From Candidatus Peribacteria bacterium (lineage in GTDB: Bacteria > Patescibacteriota > Gracilibacteria > UBA1369 > UBA12463), in NCBI GenBank assembly GCA_943354965.1, contig CALRDN010000005.1, positions 25,363-89,362 of the forward strand: 64,000 bases of DNA. Direction: 5' to 3'. Position 1 is the stretch's first letter. Each line of letters opens with the position of its first letter. The notes below the pieces were generated by a model. That model saw only the letters and a program-made list of their open reading frames with translations. It was not told where the DNA came from and searched no databases. Below, one piece after another: positions 33,246 through 42,283 of this stretch. Position numbers and translations under genes: made by a program.

Positions 33246-35015
33246 ATGTATCGTTCTCATACCTGTTCCGAATTGCGTCCTTCCCATATTGGCAGCGAGA
33301 TTACTTTGGCCGGTTGGGTTCACCGAAGACGTGACCATGGTGGCTTGATTTTTATCGATCTCCGAGACCGATATGGACTGACACAGGTTGTCATTGATCC
33401 GTCTCAGGAAGGTGCTCACGGAATTGCAGAAGATGTGAGAAGTGAGTTCGTTTTGCAGGTGACCGGCACGGTTCGTGCTCGACCGGAGGGTTCTGAGAAT
33501 AAGAATATGCCTACAGGTGGAGTGGAGGTAGCCGTAAAATCACTTAAGGTTTTGAATCCTTCCAAAACTCCCCCATTTGAAATTGATATTGAGAAAGATG
33601 CGAATGAAGAACTCCGTTTACAGTACCGCTATTTAGATCTCCGACGCGAGCGCATGAAGAATAATATCGTGGCTCGTCACAAGATTATTAAATCTATCCG
33701 AGACTACATGGATCGATATGATTTCGTTGAAGTTGAGACTCCTATTTTGATCAAAGGTACTCCGGAGGGATCACGTGAGTATATTGTTCCTTCACGTGTG
33801 TATCCGGGGAAATTTTTCGTACTTCCTCAGTCTCCACAGCAGATGAAGCAGCTTTTGATGGTGGCCGGTATGGATCGCTACTTCCAGATTGCTCGATGTT
33901 TCCGCGATGAAGATCAGCGTGGTGACCGTCAGCCGGAGTTTACACAGCTCGATGTGGAAATGTCCTTTGTGGATGCTGAGGACATTATGAGCTTGAATGA
34001 GGGCTTGATGATCGAGCTTGTCGAGAAATTTGTTCCGAATAAAAAAATGTTACAGAAGCCGTTTCCACGATTAACCTGGAAGGAGGCTATGTCTACATAT
34101 GGTTCAGATAAGCCAGATTTGCGATTTGGAATGCCAATTTGCGATGTAAGTGAGTTGGTAAAAGGATGTGGATTCAAGGTGTTCGCCGATGCGGTTGCGC
34201 AGCCGGAGGGAGTTGTATTCGCTCTTCGCGTTGAGGGTGCTGCTGGATTTACACGTAAACAGATCGACGATCTCACCGAGGTTGCGAAAATCTATGGAGC
34301 CAAAGGTTTGGCCTATATCGTCATGGAAGAAGCGGGAGTTAAATCCCCTATTGCGAAGTTTTTCTCAGAAGATGAAATGAAGAAATTGGTGGAGACAAGT
34401 GGTGCCAAGACGGGCGATATCGTCTTCTTCGGAGCCGATACCTTCGATACCGCCGCTACCGCACTCGGACAGGTTCGATTGGCTTGTGGAGATACCTTGG
34501 GACTAAGAAAGGCCGATGAGCTCGCCTTCTGCTGGATTTATGAGTTTCCATTATTCGAGTATAGCAAGGAAGACAAGCGTTTAGTTTCCGCTCACCATCC
34601 GTTTACGGCTCCCATGAAGGAGGATATTGCGATGCTTGATACCGACCCAAAACATGTTCGTGCTCAGGCTTACGATCTCGCTCTTAACGGCTCAGAAATT
34701 GGTGGTGGAAGTATTCGTATCCATGATGCTACTGAGCAGGCAAAGATTTTCGAGGTACTTGGCGTATCAAAAGAAGACTGCGAGATTCGTTTCGGACACA
34801 TGCTGAAGGCCTTCGAATTTGGCGCTCCGCCACATGGTGGTATTGCCTGGGGCATTGATCGTCTCGTCATGATCTTCCAGAACGAACCAAATATCCGTGA
34901 GGTTATCGCCTTCCCAAAGGATCAGAAAGCCAAAGACCTGATGATGGGCGCACCTTCAGAAATCCCTGCCATACAGGTAGCCGAGATGCATATCGAGGTG
35001 ATGAAGGAGGCGTAA
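33246..35015 (+). CDS. aspS: Aspartyl-tRNA synthetase, bacterial type
   Basis: A class II synthetase of 589 residues with the N-terminal OB anticodon-binding domain (GWVHRRRDHGG), the catalytic core with Q-S-P-Q-Q-M-K-Q-L-L, R-C-F-R-D-E-D and Q-P-E-F-T-Q-L-D-V-E, the inserted GAD domain, and motif 3 as G-I-A-W-G-I-D-R. The RDHGG motif (instead of RDLGS as in E. coli) is a feature of non-discriminating AspRS, so it may also charge tRNA-Asn for the transamidation route. This is inference. It starts 39 bases after dnaE. Confidence 0.96.
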   Translation: MYRSHTCSELRPSHIGSEITLAGWVHRRRDHGGLIFIDLRDRYGLTQVVIDPSQEGAHGIAEDVRSEFVLQVTGTVRARPEGSENKNMPTGGVEVAVKSLKVLNPSKTPPFEIDIEKDANEELRLQYRYLDLRRERMKNNIVARHKIIKSIRDYMDRYDFVEVETPILIKGTPEGSREYIVPSRVYPGKFFVLPQSPQQMKQLLMVAGMDRYFQIARCFRDEDQRGDRQPEFTQLDVEMSFVDAEDIMSLNEGLMIELVEKFVPNKKMLQKPFPRLTWKEAMSTYGSDKPDLRFGMPICDVSELVKGCGFKVFADAVAQPEGVVFALRVEGAAGFTRKQIDDLTEVAKIYGAKGLAYIVMEEAGVKSPIAKFFSEDEMKKLVETSGAKTGDIVFFGADTFDTAATALGQVRLACGDTLGLRKADELAFCWIYEFPLFEYSKEDKRLVSAHHPFTAPMKEDIAMLDTDPKHVRAQAYDLALNGSEIGGGSIRIHDATEQAKIFEVLGVSKEDCEIRFGHMLKAFEFGAPPHGGIAWGIDRLVMIFQNEPNIREVIAFPKDQKAKDLMMGAPSEIPAIQVAEMHIEVMKEA

Positions 35016-35031
35016 TTTCACATACATACCC

Positions 35032-36330
35032 ATGATTATCGAGCAACACGAGCAGTTCGCGAAAGCGATACATTTGATGGAGGAGACACATCGTAGCGTA
35101 TTCCTCACTGGTAAAGCGGGAACGGGAAAGTCGACACTGCTTACCCACTTCATGGAGCGGACGGCGAAGAAGGTTGTCGTGCTGGCGCCTACGGGTGTGG
35201 CGGCACTGAATGTGCAGGGTGAGACGATTCATTCGTTTTTTGGATTTATTCCGGGAATTACGATTGATAAGGCGAAAAAGAAGGGCGCAAAAGCGACGAA
35301 GCGAGAAATGTATCTTTCACTGACGACCATTATTATTGATGAGGTATCGATGGTGCGTGCTGACCTCATGGACTGCGTGGATGCGTTTTTGAAATCTGCT
35401 CGAAAGAATAAAGAGCCGTTTGGTGGCGTACAAATGGTCTTTATCGGGGATCTCTATCAGCTCCCACCGATCGTAATGCGTCATGAGGAGGAGTTTTTCG
35501 CGGAGTTTTATCAGAGCCCGTGGTTCTTCCATTCGAAGTCGGTTCGCGATGAGAGGTTCTATATGGAGCTCGTTGAACTGGATAAAATTTATCGCCAAAG
35601 TGATGACGCCTTCATCGACCTCCTCAATGCTATTCGTGTGAATAGTGTCACGGATATGCAGATCAATGCCATTAATTCGAGAGTGCTCGATTCTGGTGCG
35701 CATGATTCAGACAGTATTCATCTCACCTCGACGAATCAGTTAGCGGCGGATATCAACGATGCGCGTTTATCCAAACTCAAAACTCCTGCTCATTCTTTTT
35801 CCAGTACTATCAAGGGAAGCTTCGATATGAAGCAGTATCCGGCGGATCAAGCGCTCACGCTCAAGGTCGGAGCCCAGGTAATGTTCGCCAATAATGACAT
35901 CGACGGTGAGTGGGTCAACGGAACCATTGGTCAGGTGACCGAGATTCTTCCACGAGCGGTCATCGTACAGATACACGGAGGCAAGGAGGTGCACGTCACC
36001 TCTCATGAATGGAAACTGTATCGGTATGAGTATGACTCTTCTTCTCAGTCCCTATCTCAAAAAAGTGCCGGATCGTTCGAACAGATTCCGCTAAAGTTGG
36101 CATGGGCTATCACTATTCACAAGAGTCAGGGAAAGACTTTTGATAAGGTTGTTATTGATCTAGGAAGTGGAAGTTTCGCCTCAGGGCAGACGTATGTAGC
36201 GCTGAGTCGTTGTAGAACCTTCGGCGGTATTCGCCTGCGGAACCCAATCCGAAAGAGCGATGTGAAGGTAGATAAGCAGGTTCACAGGTTCTTTACGGAG
36301 TTTGCCAGAGAAACGTACGAGAGGATTTAA
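35032..36330 (+). CDS. PIF1-like superfamily 1 DNA helicase
   Basis: A protein of 432 residues. Walker A FLTGKAGTGKSTLL near 24-37 and motif Ia APTGVAALNVQGETIHSFF are the hallmark of PIF1/RRM3 helicases. Walker B is IIIDEVSMVRADL, motif III is FIGDLYQLPP, and the C-terminal motif is WAITIHKSQGKTFDKVVIDL with YVALSRCR. PIF1 proteins unwind 5' to 3' and remove G-quadruplexes and R-loops. It starts 16 bases after aspS, so it is probably the third gene of a dnaE-aspS transcription unit. Confidence 0.93.
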   Translation: MIIEQHEQFAKAIHLMEETHRSVFLTGKAGTGKSTLLTHFMERTAKKVVVLAPTGVAALNVQGETIHSFFGFIPGITIDKAKKKGAKATKREMYLSLTTIIIDEVSMVRADLMDCVDAFLKSARKNKEPFGGVQMVFIGDLYQLPPIVMRHEEEFFAEFYQSPWFFHSKSVRDERFYMELVELDKIYRQSDDAFIDLLNAIRVNSVTDMQINAINSRVLDSGAHDSDSIHLTSTNQLAADINDARLSKLKTPAHSFSSTIKGSFDMKQYPADQALTLKVGAQVMFANNDIDGEWVNGTIGQVTEILPRAVIVQIHGGKEVHVTSHEWKLYRYEYDSSSQSLSQKSAGSFEQIPLKLAWAITIHKSQGKTFDKVVIDLGSGSFASGQTYVALSRCRTFGGIRLRNPIRKSDVKVDKQVHRFFTEFARETYERI

Positions 36331-36344
36331 ATCTCTCTTATGAT

Positions 36345-36629
36345 CTATTTCTTAAAAAGCTGACCATGAAGATTATCGGCGGCCCATTTTTCTACGTCAC
36401 TTGCGGTTGGCAGCTGATATTTTGAAGCTTCATATGATGCAGCTATTACTCCTGCTGCTAGGAGTAGTGCGATCACTCCACGTCTTACGTTGCCACTTCC
36501 TTTGTCAATTGACTCTGTAACTTCATCGGCTGCAGGTTTTACTCTCTCTTCTGGTGCTCGTCCATATAGTCTGCTCTCTCTGTCTGCGAGTGATAAATCT
36601 CCTTTTGGTAGGTTTGCCATGTTAATCAT
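36345..36629 (-). CDS. Small single-pass membrane protein, 94 residues
   Basis: ATG at 36629 or at 36620 (MANLPKGDLS). A charged, probably disordered N-terminus is followed by one membrane segment at about 50-66 (GVIALLLAAGVIAASYEA) and a short C-terminal part. No family is recognised. It is convergent with the PIF1-like gene, 14 bases apart. Function unknown. Confidence 0.6.
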   Translation of the reverse strand: MINMANLPKGDLSLADRESRLYGRAPEERVKPAADEVTESIDKGSGNVRRGVIALLLAAGVIAASYEASKYQLPTASDVEKWAADNLHGQLFKK

Positions 36630-36746
36630 TGGTTATGTTGTGTATATTAAAACATTTATGTTTACTGTAGTCAATACAATATATAGCTTCACGAGCTCAT
36701 TCACCTCATTCTCCTGCCCAGCTAGCTTTCCCAAAGCTACCTTTTC

Positions 36747-36755
36747 TGGTATAAT
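36747..36755 (+). promoter_or_regulatory. Extended -10 promoter of TraG-like paralogue 2
   Basis: TGG directly before TATAAT (36750-36755), with no good -35. The leader is about 34 bases and includes a short GATGG/CCATC dyad. Confidence 0.6.
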
Positions 36756-36795
36756 GAATTGATGGTAGAATTCCATCGCGCAAATACATACACCT

Positions 36796-39342
36796 ATGAA
36801 CCTTAATCTCGTATTCTCTCTTATCGGTATCGCTGTCGGACTTTTTGGACTTTTCCACCTCGTGGAATATCTCATTCATCATGCCATGGACCACCGACGT
36901 ATGATGGATATGGTGTTTTTGCAGGTGCGCGTGCCGAGAAAGGAGTCCAAGGAAGATGTGGAAAAAGAAACACAGGCTTTTTCTGCACAGAAGAGTTTCA
37001 AGGAGATTATGGGTATCATGACGCACTTCTATGAGTCACTTCATAGTATGTATGACAAAGGATGGAAGTATCACTTCATCGGACAGGATTATCTGTCTCT
37101 GGAATATGTTGTTATTGATGGAGAGGTCAAATTTTTTATGGTTATGCCTCGTGATTTACTCGTCTTCGTGGAGAAACAGCTGACGAGTTTTTATCCTGAC
37201 TGTCATATCGAAAAAGTTCCGGATTACAATATTTTCAAGCCGGATTCAAAGGTCTATGGATGCTATATGAGTCTCGAAGATGATTATCATATTCCTTTCA
37301 AAAATTACAATCGTCTCAACTCGGATCCGCTTAACTCTATCGTAAATGCTTTGTCGAAGTTTGGTAAGGACGAGGGCGCGGCGATTCAGATTCTGATCAA
37401 GCCTGAATCCAATCACTGGCAACATACCGGACGCGAGTTAGCCAAGGAAAAAAGTGCTAACAAAACTCATCATGGGTTTGCTTGGTACAATCCTATTGGA
37501 TGGATTGCCGCGTTGTTTGACGCTTTCATGACGAAGGAGCATAAACCTGAGGCGCAAGAGCAAAATCGTATGACGGCCGCTGGCGATGAGGAGGTCAAGG
37601 CACTTGATGAAAAAAATTCGCATCCTGGATTTGATACCATTATTCGTATTGTGTGTACGGCTCCGAATTTGAAGGACGCCAAGATTAATGTGGCGAATAT
37701 TTATCGATCGTTTGGACAGTTTTCTTTCTCCAATGCGAACTCGTTTGAACACTCTAAATATCATCTCATTGATCCGCTTGTTCGATCATTTATTTTTAGA
37801 AAATTTCAGAGAAACTTCCTCCAGTGGATTAAGATTTTTGAGTCGAAGAGAAAGATGATTCTTTCGTCCGAAGATTTAGCAAGTCTGTATCACCTTCCAA
37901 GTATTCGATACAACATGAATCCGAATATCGTGTGGCAGAACTATAAAGTAGCACCAGCTCCAGCAAATATCCCTACTGATGGCATTCTCCTAGGACACAA
38001 TACCTATCGAGGAGAGACGAAGGAGATACGCATGAAACGCGATGATCGATTCCGTCACTTCTATGTCATTGGACAAACGGGAACGGGTAAATCTTCGATT
38101 TTGCAGGCGATGATTCGACAGGATTTGCGCAATGGTGATGGTATCGCGATTATTGATCCGCACGGAAGTTTGATTGAGGATATTATGCCGTTTATTCCAC
38201 GAGAACGTGCTGATGATGTGATTTACTTCAATCCTGGCGACATGGATCGACCGATGGGATTGAACCTACTCGAGGGTGACACCTGGGAGGAAAAAGAAAT
38301 GGTCTCTATGGAGGCGATGAACATCATGATCAAGTTGTTCGGTGAAGAAATTTTCGGTCCACGTATTCAGGATTACTTCCGAAACGGTTGTTTGACACTG
38401 ATGTCTGATCCGGAGGGTGGCTCTATTACTGACATCGTTCGTTTGTTTACGGATGATGAGTATGCCGCCTACAAGACGGAGAAGGTTACCAACCCTATCG
38501 TGAAGTCATTCTGGGATAACCAGATGGCGAAGACGGGACAGCGTGAGAAACAGGAGATGATCCCGTACTTAGCCGCGAAGTTCGGTCAGTTCGTTACGAA
38601 TACGATGATGCGTAATATTATCGGCCAGGCGAAGTCGGCCTTCAATGTTGCCGATGTTATGGAGAATGGAAAGATCTTATTGGTTAACCTCTCAAAGGGT
38701 GAAACCGGTGAGATGAACTCCAAGCTCCTTGGTTTGATTATGGTGTCGAAGATTCAGATGGCGGCGTTGAGCAGACAGAAATTATTGAAACAAGGAAAAA
38801 AGCCTCGCGACTTCTTCCTCTATATCGATGAGTTCCAAAACTACGTTACGGATTCGATTGAGGTGATTCTCTCTGAAGCTCGTAAATACCGCCTGGGTAT
38901 GGCGGTCGCTCATCAGTACCTGGCGCAGCTCGAGGACAAGGGGGGTGGATTGAATAAAAAGGGGTCGAGTATCAAGGAGGCGATCTTTGGTAACGTTGGT
39001 ACGATTTTGAGTTATAAGATTGGTGCCCAGGATGCCGAGTACATGGCGAAGGAGATGGCTCCGGTGTTCAGTGATCAGGATATGGTCAACTTGGACAAGT
39101 TCAAGGCGGTCATGAAGCTTTCTATTGATACCCAACCTTCCAGACCGTTTAGCATTACTCCGTTGAATATATACTTGGAGAAGGGAGACAAGTCGGCCGC
39201 GGAGGCCTTTAAGCAGCTTTCGAGATTGAAATACGGCCGAGACAAGGACTTCGTGGATCGTGAGATCATCCGACGTCTGGGTCTTACTAATGGTGGCGTA
39301 CAAGTTCCAAAGAAAAAACAGGATGATCCTTTTGGATTTTAG
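36796..39342 (+). CDS. Membrane-anchored TraG/VirD4-VirB4-like ATPase, paralogue 2
   Basis: A protein of 848 residues. The N-terminal membrane region is at about 5-30. Walker A is IGQTGTGKSS near 425, then I-I-D-P-H-G-S-L-I-E-D, and Walker B is FFLYIDEFQNY near 673, with S-E-A-R-K-Y and A-H-Q-Y after it. Long stretches match 8650-11385 nearly residue for residue (for example EKQEMIPY and GKILLVNLSKG). It lacks the Pro-rich tail of paralogue 1. The role is inferred as DNA translocation, possibly in uptake or secretion. No pilus or mating-pair genes accompany it. Confidence 0.82.
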   Translation: MNLNLVFSLIGIAVGLFGLFHLVEYLIHHAMDHRRMMDMVFLQVRVPRKESKEDVEKETQAFSAQKSFKEIMGIMTHFYESLHSMYDKGWKYHFIGQDYLSLEYVVIDGEVKFFMVMPRDLLVFVEKQLTSFYPDCHIEKVPDYNIFKPDSKVYGCYMSLEDDYHIPFKNYNRLNSDPLNSIVNALSKFGKDEGAAIQILIKPESNHWQHTGRELAKEKSANKTHHGFAWYNPIGWIAALFDAFMTKEHKPEAQEQNRMTAAGDEEVKALDEKNSHPGFDTIIRIVCTAPNLKDAKINVANIYRSFGQFSFSNANSFEHSKYHLIDPLVRSFIFRKFQRNFLQWIKIFESKRKMILSSEDLASLYHLPSIRYNMNPNIVWQNYKVAPAPANIPTDGILLGHNTYRGETKEIRMKRDDRFRHFYVIGQTGTGKSSILQAMIRQDLRNGDGIAIIDPHGSLIEDIMPFIPRERADDVIYFNPGDMDRPMGLNLLEGDTWEEKEMVSMEAMNIMIKLFGEEIFGPRIQDYFRNGCLTLMSDPEGGSITDIVRLFTDDEYAAYKTEKVTNPIVKSFWDNQMAKTGQREKQEMIPYLAAKFGQFVTNTMMRNIIGQAKSAFNVADVMENGKILLVNLSKGETGEMNSKLLGLIMVSKIQMAALSRQKLLKQGKKPRDFFLYIDEFQNYVTDSIEVILSEARKYRLGMAVAHQYLAQLEDKGGGLNKKGSSIKEAIFGNVGTILSYKIGAQDAEYMAKEMAPVFSDQDMVNLDKFKAVMKLSIDTQPSRPFSITPLNIYLEKGDKSAAEAFKQLSRLKYGRDKDFVDREIIRRLGLTNGGVQVPKKKQDDPFGF

Positions 39343-39461
39343 CTTTGCGTCTGGCCTTGAGCTTTGACTTTTCTATTTCAGCTTTGCTTAGCTTTGCTTT
39401 TGCGTAAAAGTACTTTTCATTTGTTTGGCAATAGTATATAAAGGTGGCCACCCCATTTTTG

Positions 39462-39470
39462 TGATATACT
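39462..39470 (+). promoter_or_regulatory. Extended -10 promoter
   Basis: TGA plus TATACT (39465-39470). Transcription would start near 39477, favouring the ATG at 39507 over the one at 39474. Confidence 0.6.
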
Positions 39471-39506
39471 TGTATGAAATCAAACATACATACAAACACA
39501 AGCCCT

Positions 39507-41270
39507 ATGCATACACCCATACGATTTCGATGTTCGGTCCAACAATTGATACTTTCCGTGAGAGTTCCATCCGCTCGTGTAATTGTCGCAAGCTTCTTGC
39601 TGGCTATTTCCTTTAACTCCTATCTGCCTTTTATGAGTGGGGCTCAGGTAGCCGGAGCACAAGAACAGCCGTCAGCAGCGACGCCTATCGTTGAGCCTGC
39701 TAATGGTCCTCGGGTTCAGTATCTCGACATCACTGCCTACTATTCACCTCAGCCGGATCAACAGTATTATGTTACGGGATCCTATGCGAGCGATATTGCC
39801 CTAAACGGTTCCGGTACTCATGGAGCAGACGGTACACCGGTTTACCCTGGTATGGTTGCCGCTCCGAAAACTTATGCCTTCGGGACGAAGATGTATATCA
39901 AGGGAATCGGTACCGTTGCCGTCCATGATCGCGGAGGGGCTATCGTAAAGGCAGGTAGTGGCCTGCAATATGATCGTTTGGATATCTGGATGGGATATGG
40001 TGATACCGGACTGCAGCGCGCCTTGGGCTGGGGACGACGAGTTATAGAGGTCACTATCTATGGAATTGATCCATCTATCAAGGAAGATGTTTCTTTTGCT
40101 GGAGTTGTTTCCGCGGAGGTTCCGGTAAAGAGAAATGTTAAGCCACCTATGTTTCCTCAGGACGTTTGGTATTTGAGTCATGGAGCCGAGGTAGTGAAGT
40201 TACAAAAAACTCTCGATAGTCTCGGGTATTTCAGCGGAGCGATAAATGGTTTCTATGGAGAGGAGACAAAGGCAGCTGTGTATACCTTCCAGAAGGATCA
40301 CAACCTCTTTACGAGCGACGATGAGCTCGGAGCTGGTCATACCGGCCCTGCTACACGTCTCAACCTCGAGAACGCCTTTACGGAGCGGAAGAGGTCCAGA
40401 CTTCCAACTTCACAGATGGGAAGAGGCACCCAGGGTGACGATGTGACGAAGTTACAGGAGATTCTCAAAAATCTTGGATACGCCGTGAAAATTACCGGAG
40501 TGTTCGATGATCAGACCGAAAGCGCTCTTTACAAGTTCCAGCTCGACCAACATATCGTGAAGAGTAAGAATGATAGCGGAGCGGGATATTTCGGACCTAG
40601 GACGGTTACAGCTCTTGAGAAGCAGTACATCGCCTCTATCGTTCAGAATACGACTATTGCTGTTGTAGATGTTCCTAGTTACTTGGTTCAAGATCTTTCC
40701 TTGAATGAAAGTGGAGATGCTGTCAGACAGCTCCAAAACGAACTTCAGAAATTGAACTTTTTAAAAATTGAACCTACCGGATTGTATGGAACTGTAACGG
40801 CTCATGCGGTCTTCAAATTCCAGCAGTCTCAGGGACTTGTCGCCTCTATTGGTGATACAGGAGCTCAGGTTTTTGGACCGGATACGCGAGCCCGTCTCAA
40901 CGAAATTATTGCCGCACGTTTCCACACCAAACAGCTGATTGCAGCGCGCAATCCAAAACCTCAAGACGTCTCTGTCACCGGCACGGTGGCCGCCGTAGCT
41001 GTCTCAAAAACGAGTCTTCTTATAGAAGAAGGACTCATGAAGGGTGGCGACAAGACTCAGACACTCGCTCTCCAAAAATTTCTTTCAAAAGAAGGATACC
41101 TCTCAAAGGTTGATGCTACCGGAACGTTCGGTAACAAAACGGAAATGGCCCTCGTGTCTTTTCAGAAGGCTCATAGAATTATCTTTTCTCTCAATGATAG
41201 CGGAGCCGGTCGCGTAGGCCCGAGGACATTGGCACTCATCCAGGCGTTCGCTCGATTGCAGTCTGTATAA
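39507..41270 (+). CDS. Exported 3D-domain protein with four peptidoglycan-binding repeats
   Basis: Predicted 587 residues. The signal segment is at about 22-50. A 3D domain (double-psi beta barrel, named for three Asp) follows at about 70-190, with Y-L-D-I-T-A-Y-Y-S-P, K-M-Y-I-K-G-I-G-T-V-A-V-H-D-R-G-G-A-I and R-L-D-I-W. Four PG_binding_1-like repeats come next, each with a D-x-V-x-K-L-Q-x-x-L-x-x-L-G-Y core and F-Q-x-x-H. 3D domains of this kind belong to lytic transglycosylase-like wall hydrolases (Rpf/YabE/MltA relatives). It probably remodels peptidoglycan outside the membrane. The repeats contain D-S-G-A-G-x-x-G-P-x-T motifs. Confidence 0.85.
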   Translation: MHTPIRFRCSVQQLILSVRVPSARVIVASFLLAISFNSYLPFMSGAQVAGAQEQPSAATPIVEPANGPRVQYLDITAYYSPQPDQQYYVTGSYASDIALNGSGTHGADGTPVYPGMVAAPKTYAFGTKMYIKGIGTVAVHDRGGAIVKAGSGLQYDRLDIWMGYGDTGLQRALGWGRRVIEVTIYGIDPSIKEDVSFAGVVSAEVPVKRNVKPPMFPQDVWYLSHGAEVVKLQKTLDSLGYFSGAINGFYGEETKAAVYTFQKDHNLFTSDDELGAGHTGPATRLNLENAFTERKRSRLPTSQMGRGTQGDDVTKLQEILKNLGYAVKITGVFDDQTESALYKFQLDQHIVKSKNDSGAGYFGPRTVTALEKQYIASIVQNTTIAVVDVPSYLVQDLSLNESGDAVRQLQNELQKLNFLKIEPTGLYGTVTAHAVFKFQQSQGLVASIGDTGAQVFGPDTRARLNEIIAARFHTKQLIAARNPKPQDVSVTGTVAAVAVSKTSLLIEEGLMKGGDKTQTLALQKFLSKEGYLSKVDATGTFGNKTEMALVSFQKAHRIIFSLNDSGAGRVGPRTLALIQAFARLQSV

Positions 41271-41271
41271 T

Positions 41272-41796
41272 TCAGAATCGTACCGTAGCGAGATTCTTCC
41301 CTGCCATGCATGAGAGTTCTTCTTCCAGTGCTCGTATCTCCTTCTCGATGTTCTTGTTTCTTTTTCCATACCGCTTGCTCCCCTCCTCAAACCTCTCCTC
41401 CAGCGAGACAATATCCGTATGGGCGACTCGCTTGTCGGCATAATACACAATCATTTCTTCGATACTCTTGAGTGGATGGGTCTTCGAAATTACCGCATCA
41501 AACTGTTGGCTGAGAACGGCGCGGGCGAGATCTTTTTCTTTGTGCTCTGCGAGAATCTCTGAGGTGATTACGACATCGTGAATGTTTATTTTTTTATTCT
41601 CCTTGAATGAAAGAGCCTTCATAAGGTCATGAATCAGAGCGAGATTCTTGGTAAATGTTACATCAACATCGTGTCCGTTTCTTTTGATTTTTTTCGCCAT
41701 ACTTTCCGCAACGCTCGCTACCTGTTTCATGTGCTCCTGCACGTGTAGAGGCGTTTTGCATACCATATAGAGCTTGCGCAGCGCACTCGAGGTCAT
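41272..41796 (-). CDS. HD-domain phosphohydrolase-like protein
   Basis: A protein of 174 residues. The pattern H-V-Q-E-H-M-K-Q-V at the N-terminus, L-I-H-D-L-M-K-A (the HD pair) and Y-Y-A-D-K-R-V towards the end match HD/HDIG phosphohydrolases that act on nucleotides or nucleotide-linked substrates. The C-terminus is a charged helix. The ATG follows directly after the tsaE stop (TAAATG), so expression is coupled to tsaE. Confidence 0.8.
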   Translation of the reverse strand: MTSSALRKLYMVCKTPLHVQEHMKQVASVAESMAKKIKRNGHDVDVTFTKNLALIHDLMKALSFKENKKINIHDVVITSEILAEHKEKDLARAVLSQQFDAVISKTHPLKSIEEMIVYYADKRVAHTDIVSLEERFEEGSKRYGKRNKNIEKEIRALEEELSCMAGKNLATVRF

Positions 41797-42228
41797 TTAT
41801 TTCTTGTGATGTTGTACGGTGATGTCGCGGGAGATTTCATTTCTCACTCTTACGTGAACATCCGTTCGATTTTTCGGAATGAACTCTTCTAGAAATTCAG
41901 CCCACTCAATAATCAGTACATCATGAGGACGAACTATGAGCTCTGAGATGATTTCATTCGCCGCGCTAGGCTTACCTTCTAATCGATAGAGGTCACAGTG
42001 AAATATAATTTTCCCCTGAGATTCGATTTCGCGAACATACGTGTAGGTCGGACTTTTTACGAGTTGATCCGTGATTCCCATCGCCAAAGCTAAACCCTTG
42101 GTGAAGGTTGTCTTGCCTGCTCCAAGCTGACCGTAGAGACAGATGATGTTTCCTTTTGGTAGCTCCTTGAGTACTTTTGAAGCTATTTCGTGGGTTTGGC
42201 CGGTACTTTTCGAGACGTGTCTCTTCAT
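41797..42228 (-). CDS. tsaE: tRNA threonylcarbamoyladenosine biosynthesis ATPase TsaE
   Basis: TsaE works with TsaB/TsaD to form t6A37 in ANN-decoding tRNAs. The protein has 143 residues. The P-loop is LYGQLGAGKTTFTKGL near 32-47, followed by V-K-S-P-T-Y-T-Y, F-H-C-D-L-Y-R-L and I-I-E-W-A-E. Length and motifs are normal. TsaB and TsaD are not in the window. It diverges from the M23-SLH gene, and the two promoters lie within about 55 bases. Confidence 0.94.
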   Translation of the reverse strand: MKRHVSKSTGQTHEIASKVLKELPKGNIICLYGQLGAGKTTFTKGLALAMGITDQLVKSPTYTYVREIESQGKIIFHCDLYRLEGKPSAANEIISELIVRPHDVLIIEWAEFLEEFIPKNRTDVHVRVRNEISRDITVQHHKK

Positions 42229-42257
42229 TTGATATTTTGTGTGAAAACTGGTATACT
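42229..42257 (+). promoter_or_regulatory. Promoter of the M23-SLH gene
   Basis: -35 TTGATA (42229-42234), 17 bases, then -10 TATACT (42252-42257) preceded by TGG. The leader is about 20 bases and A-rich. Confidence 0.75.
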
Positions 42258-42283
42258 ATAGAGAAATATAAAAACAAACACAA

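Noticed and set aside
39357..39410. Tandem AGCTTTG-rich tract after TraG paralogue 2 as a repeat array
   Set aside because: Units are irregular and short (TTAGCTTTGC variants). No consistent period, and probably low-complexity spacer.
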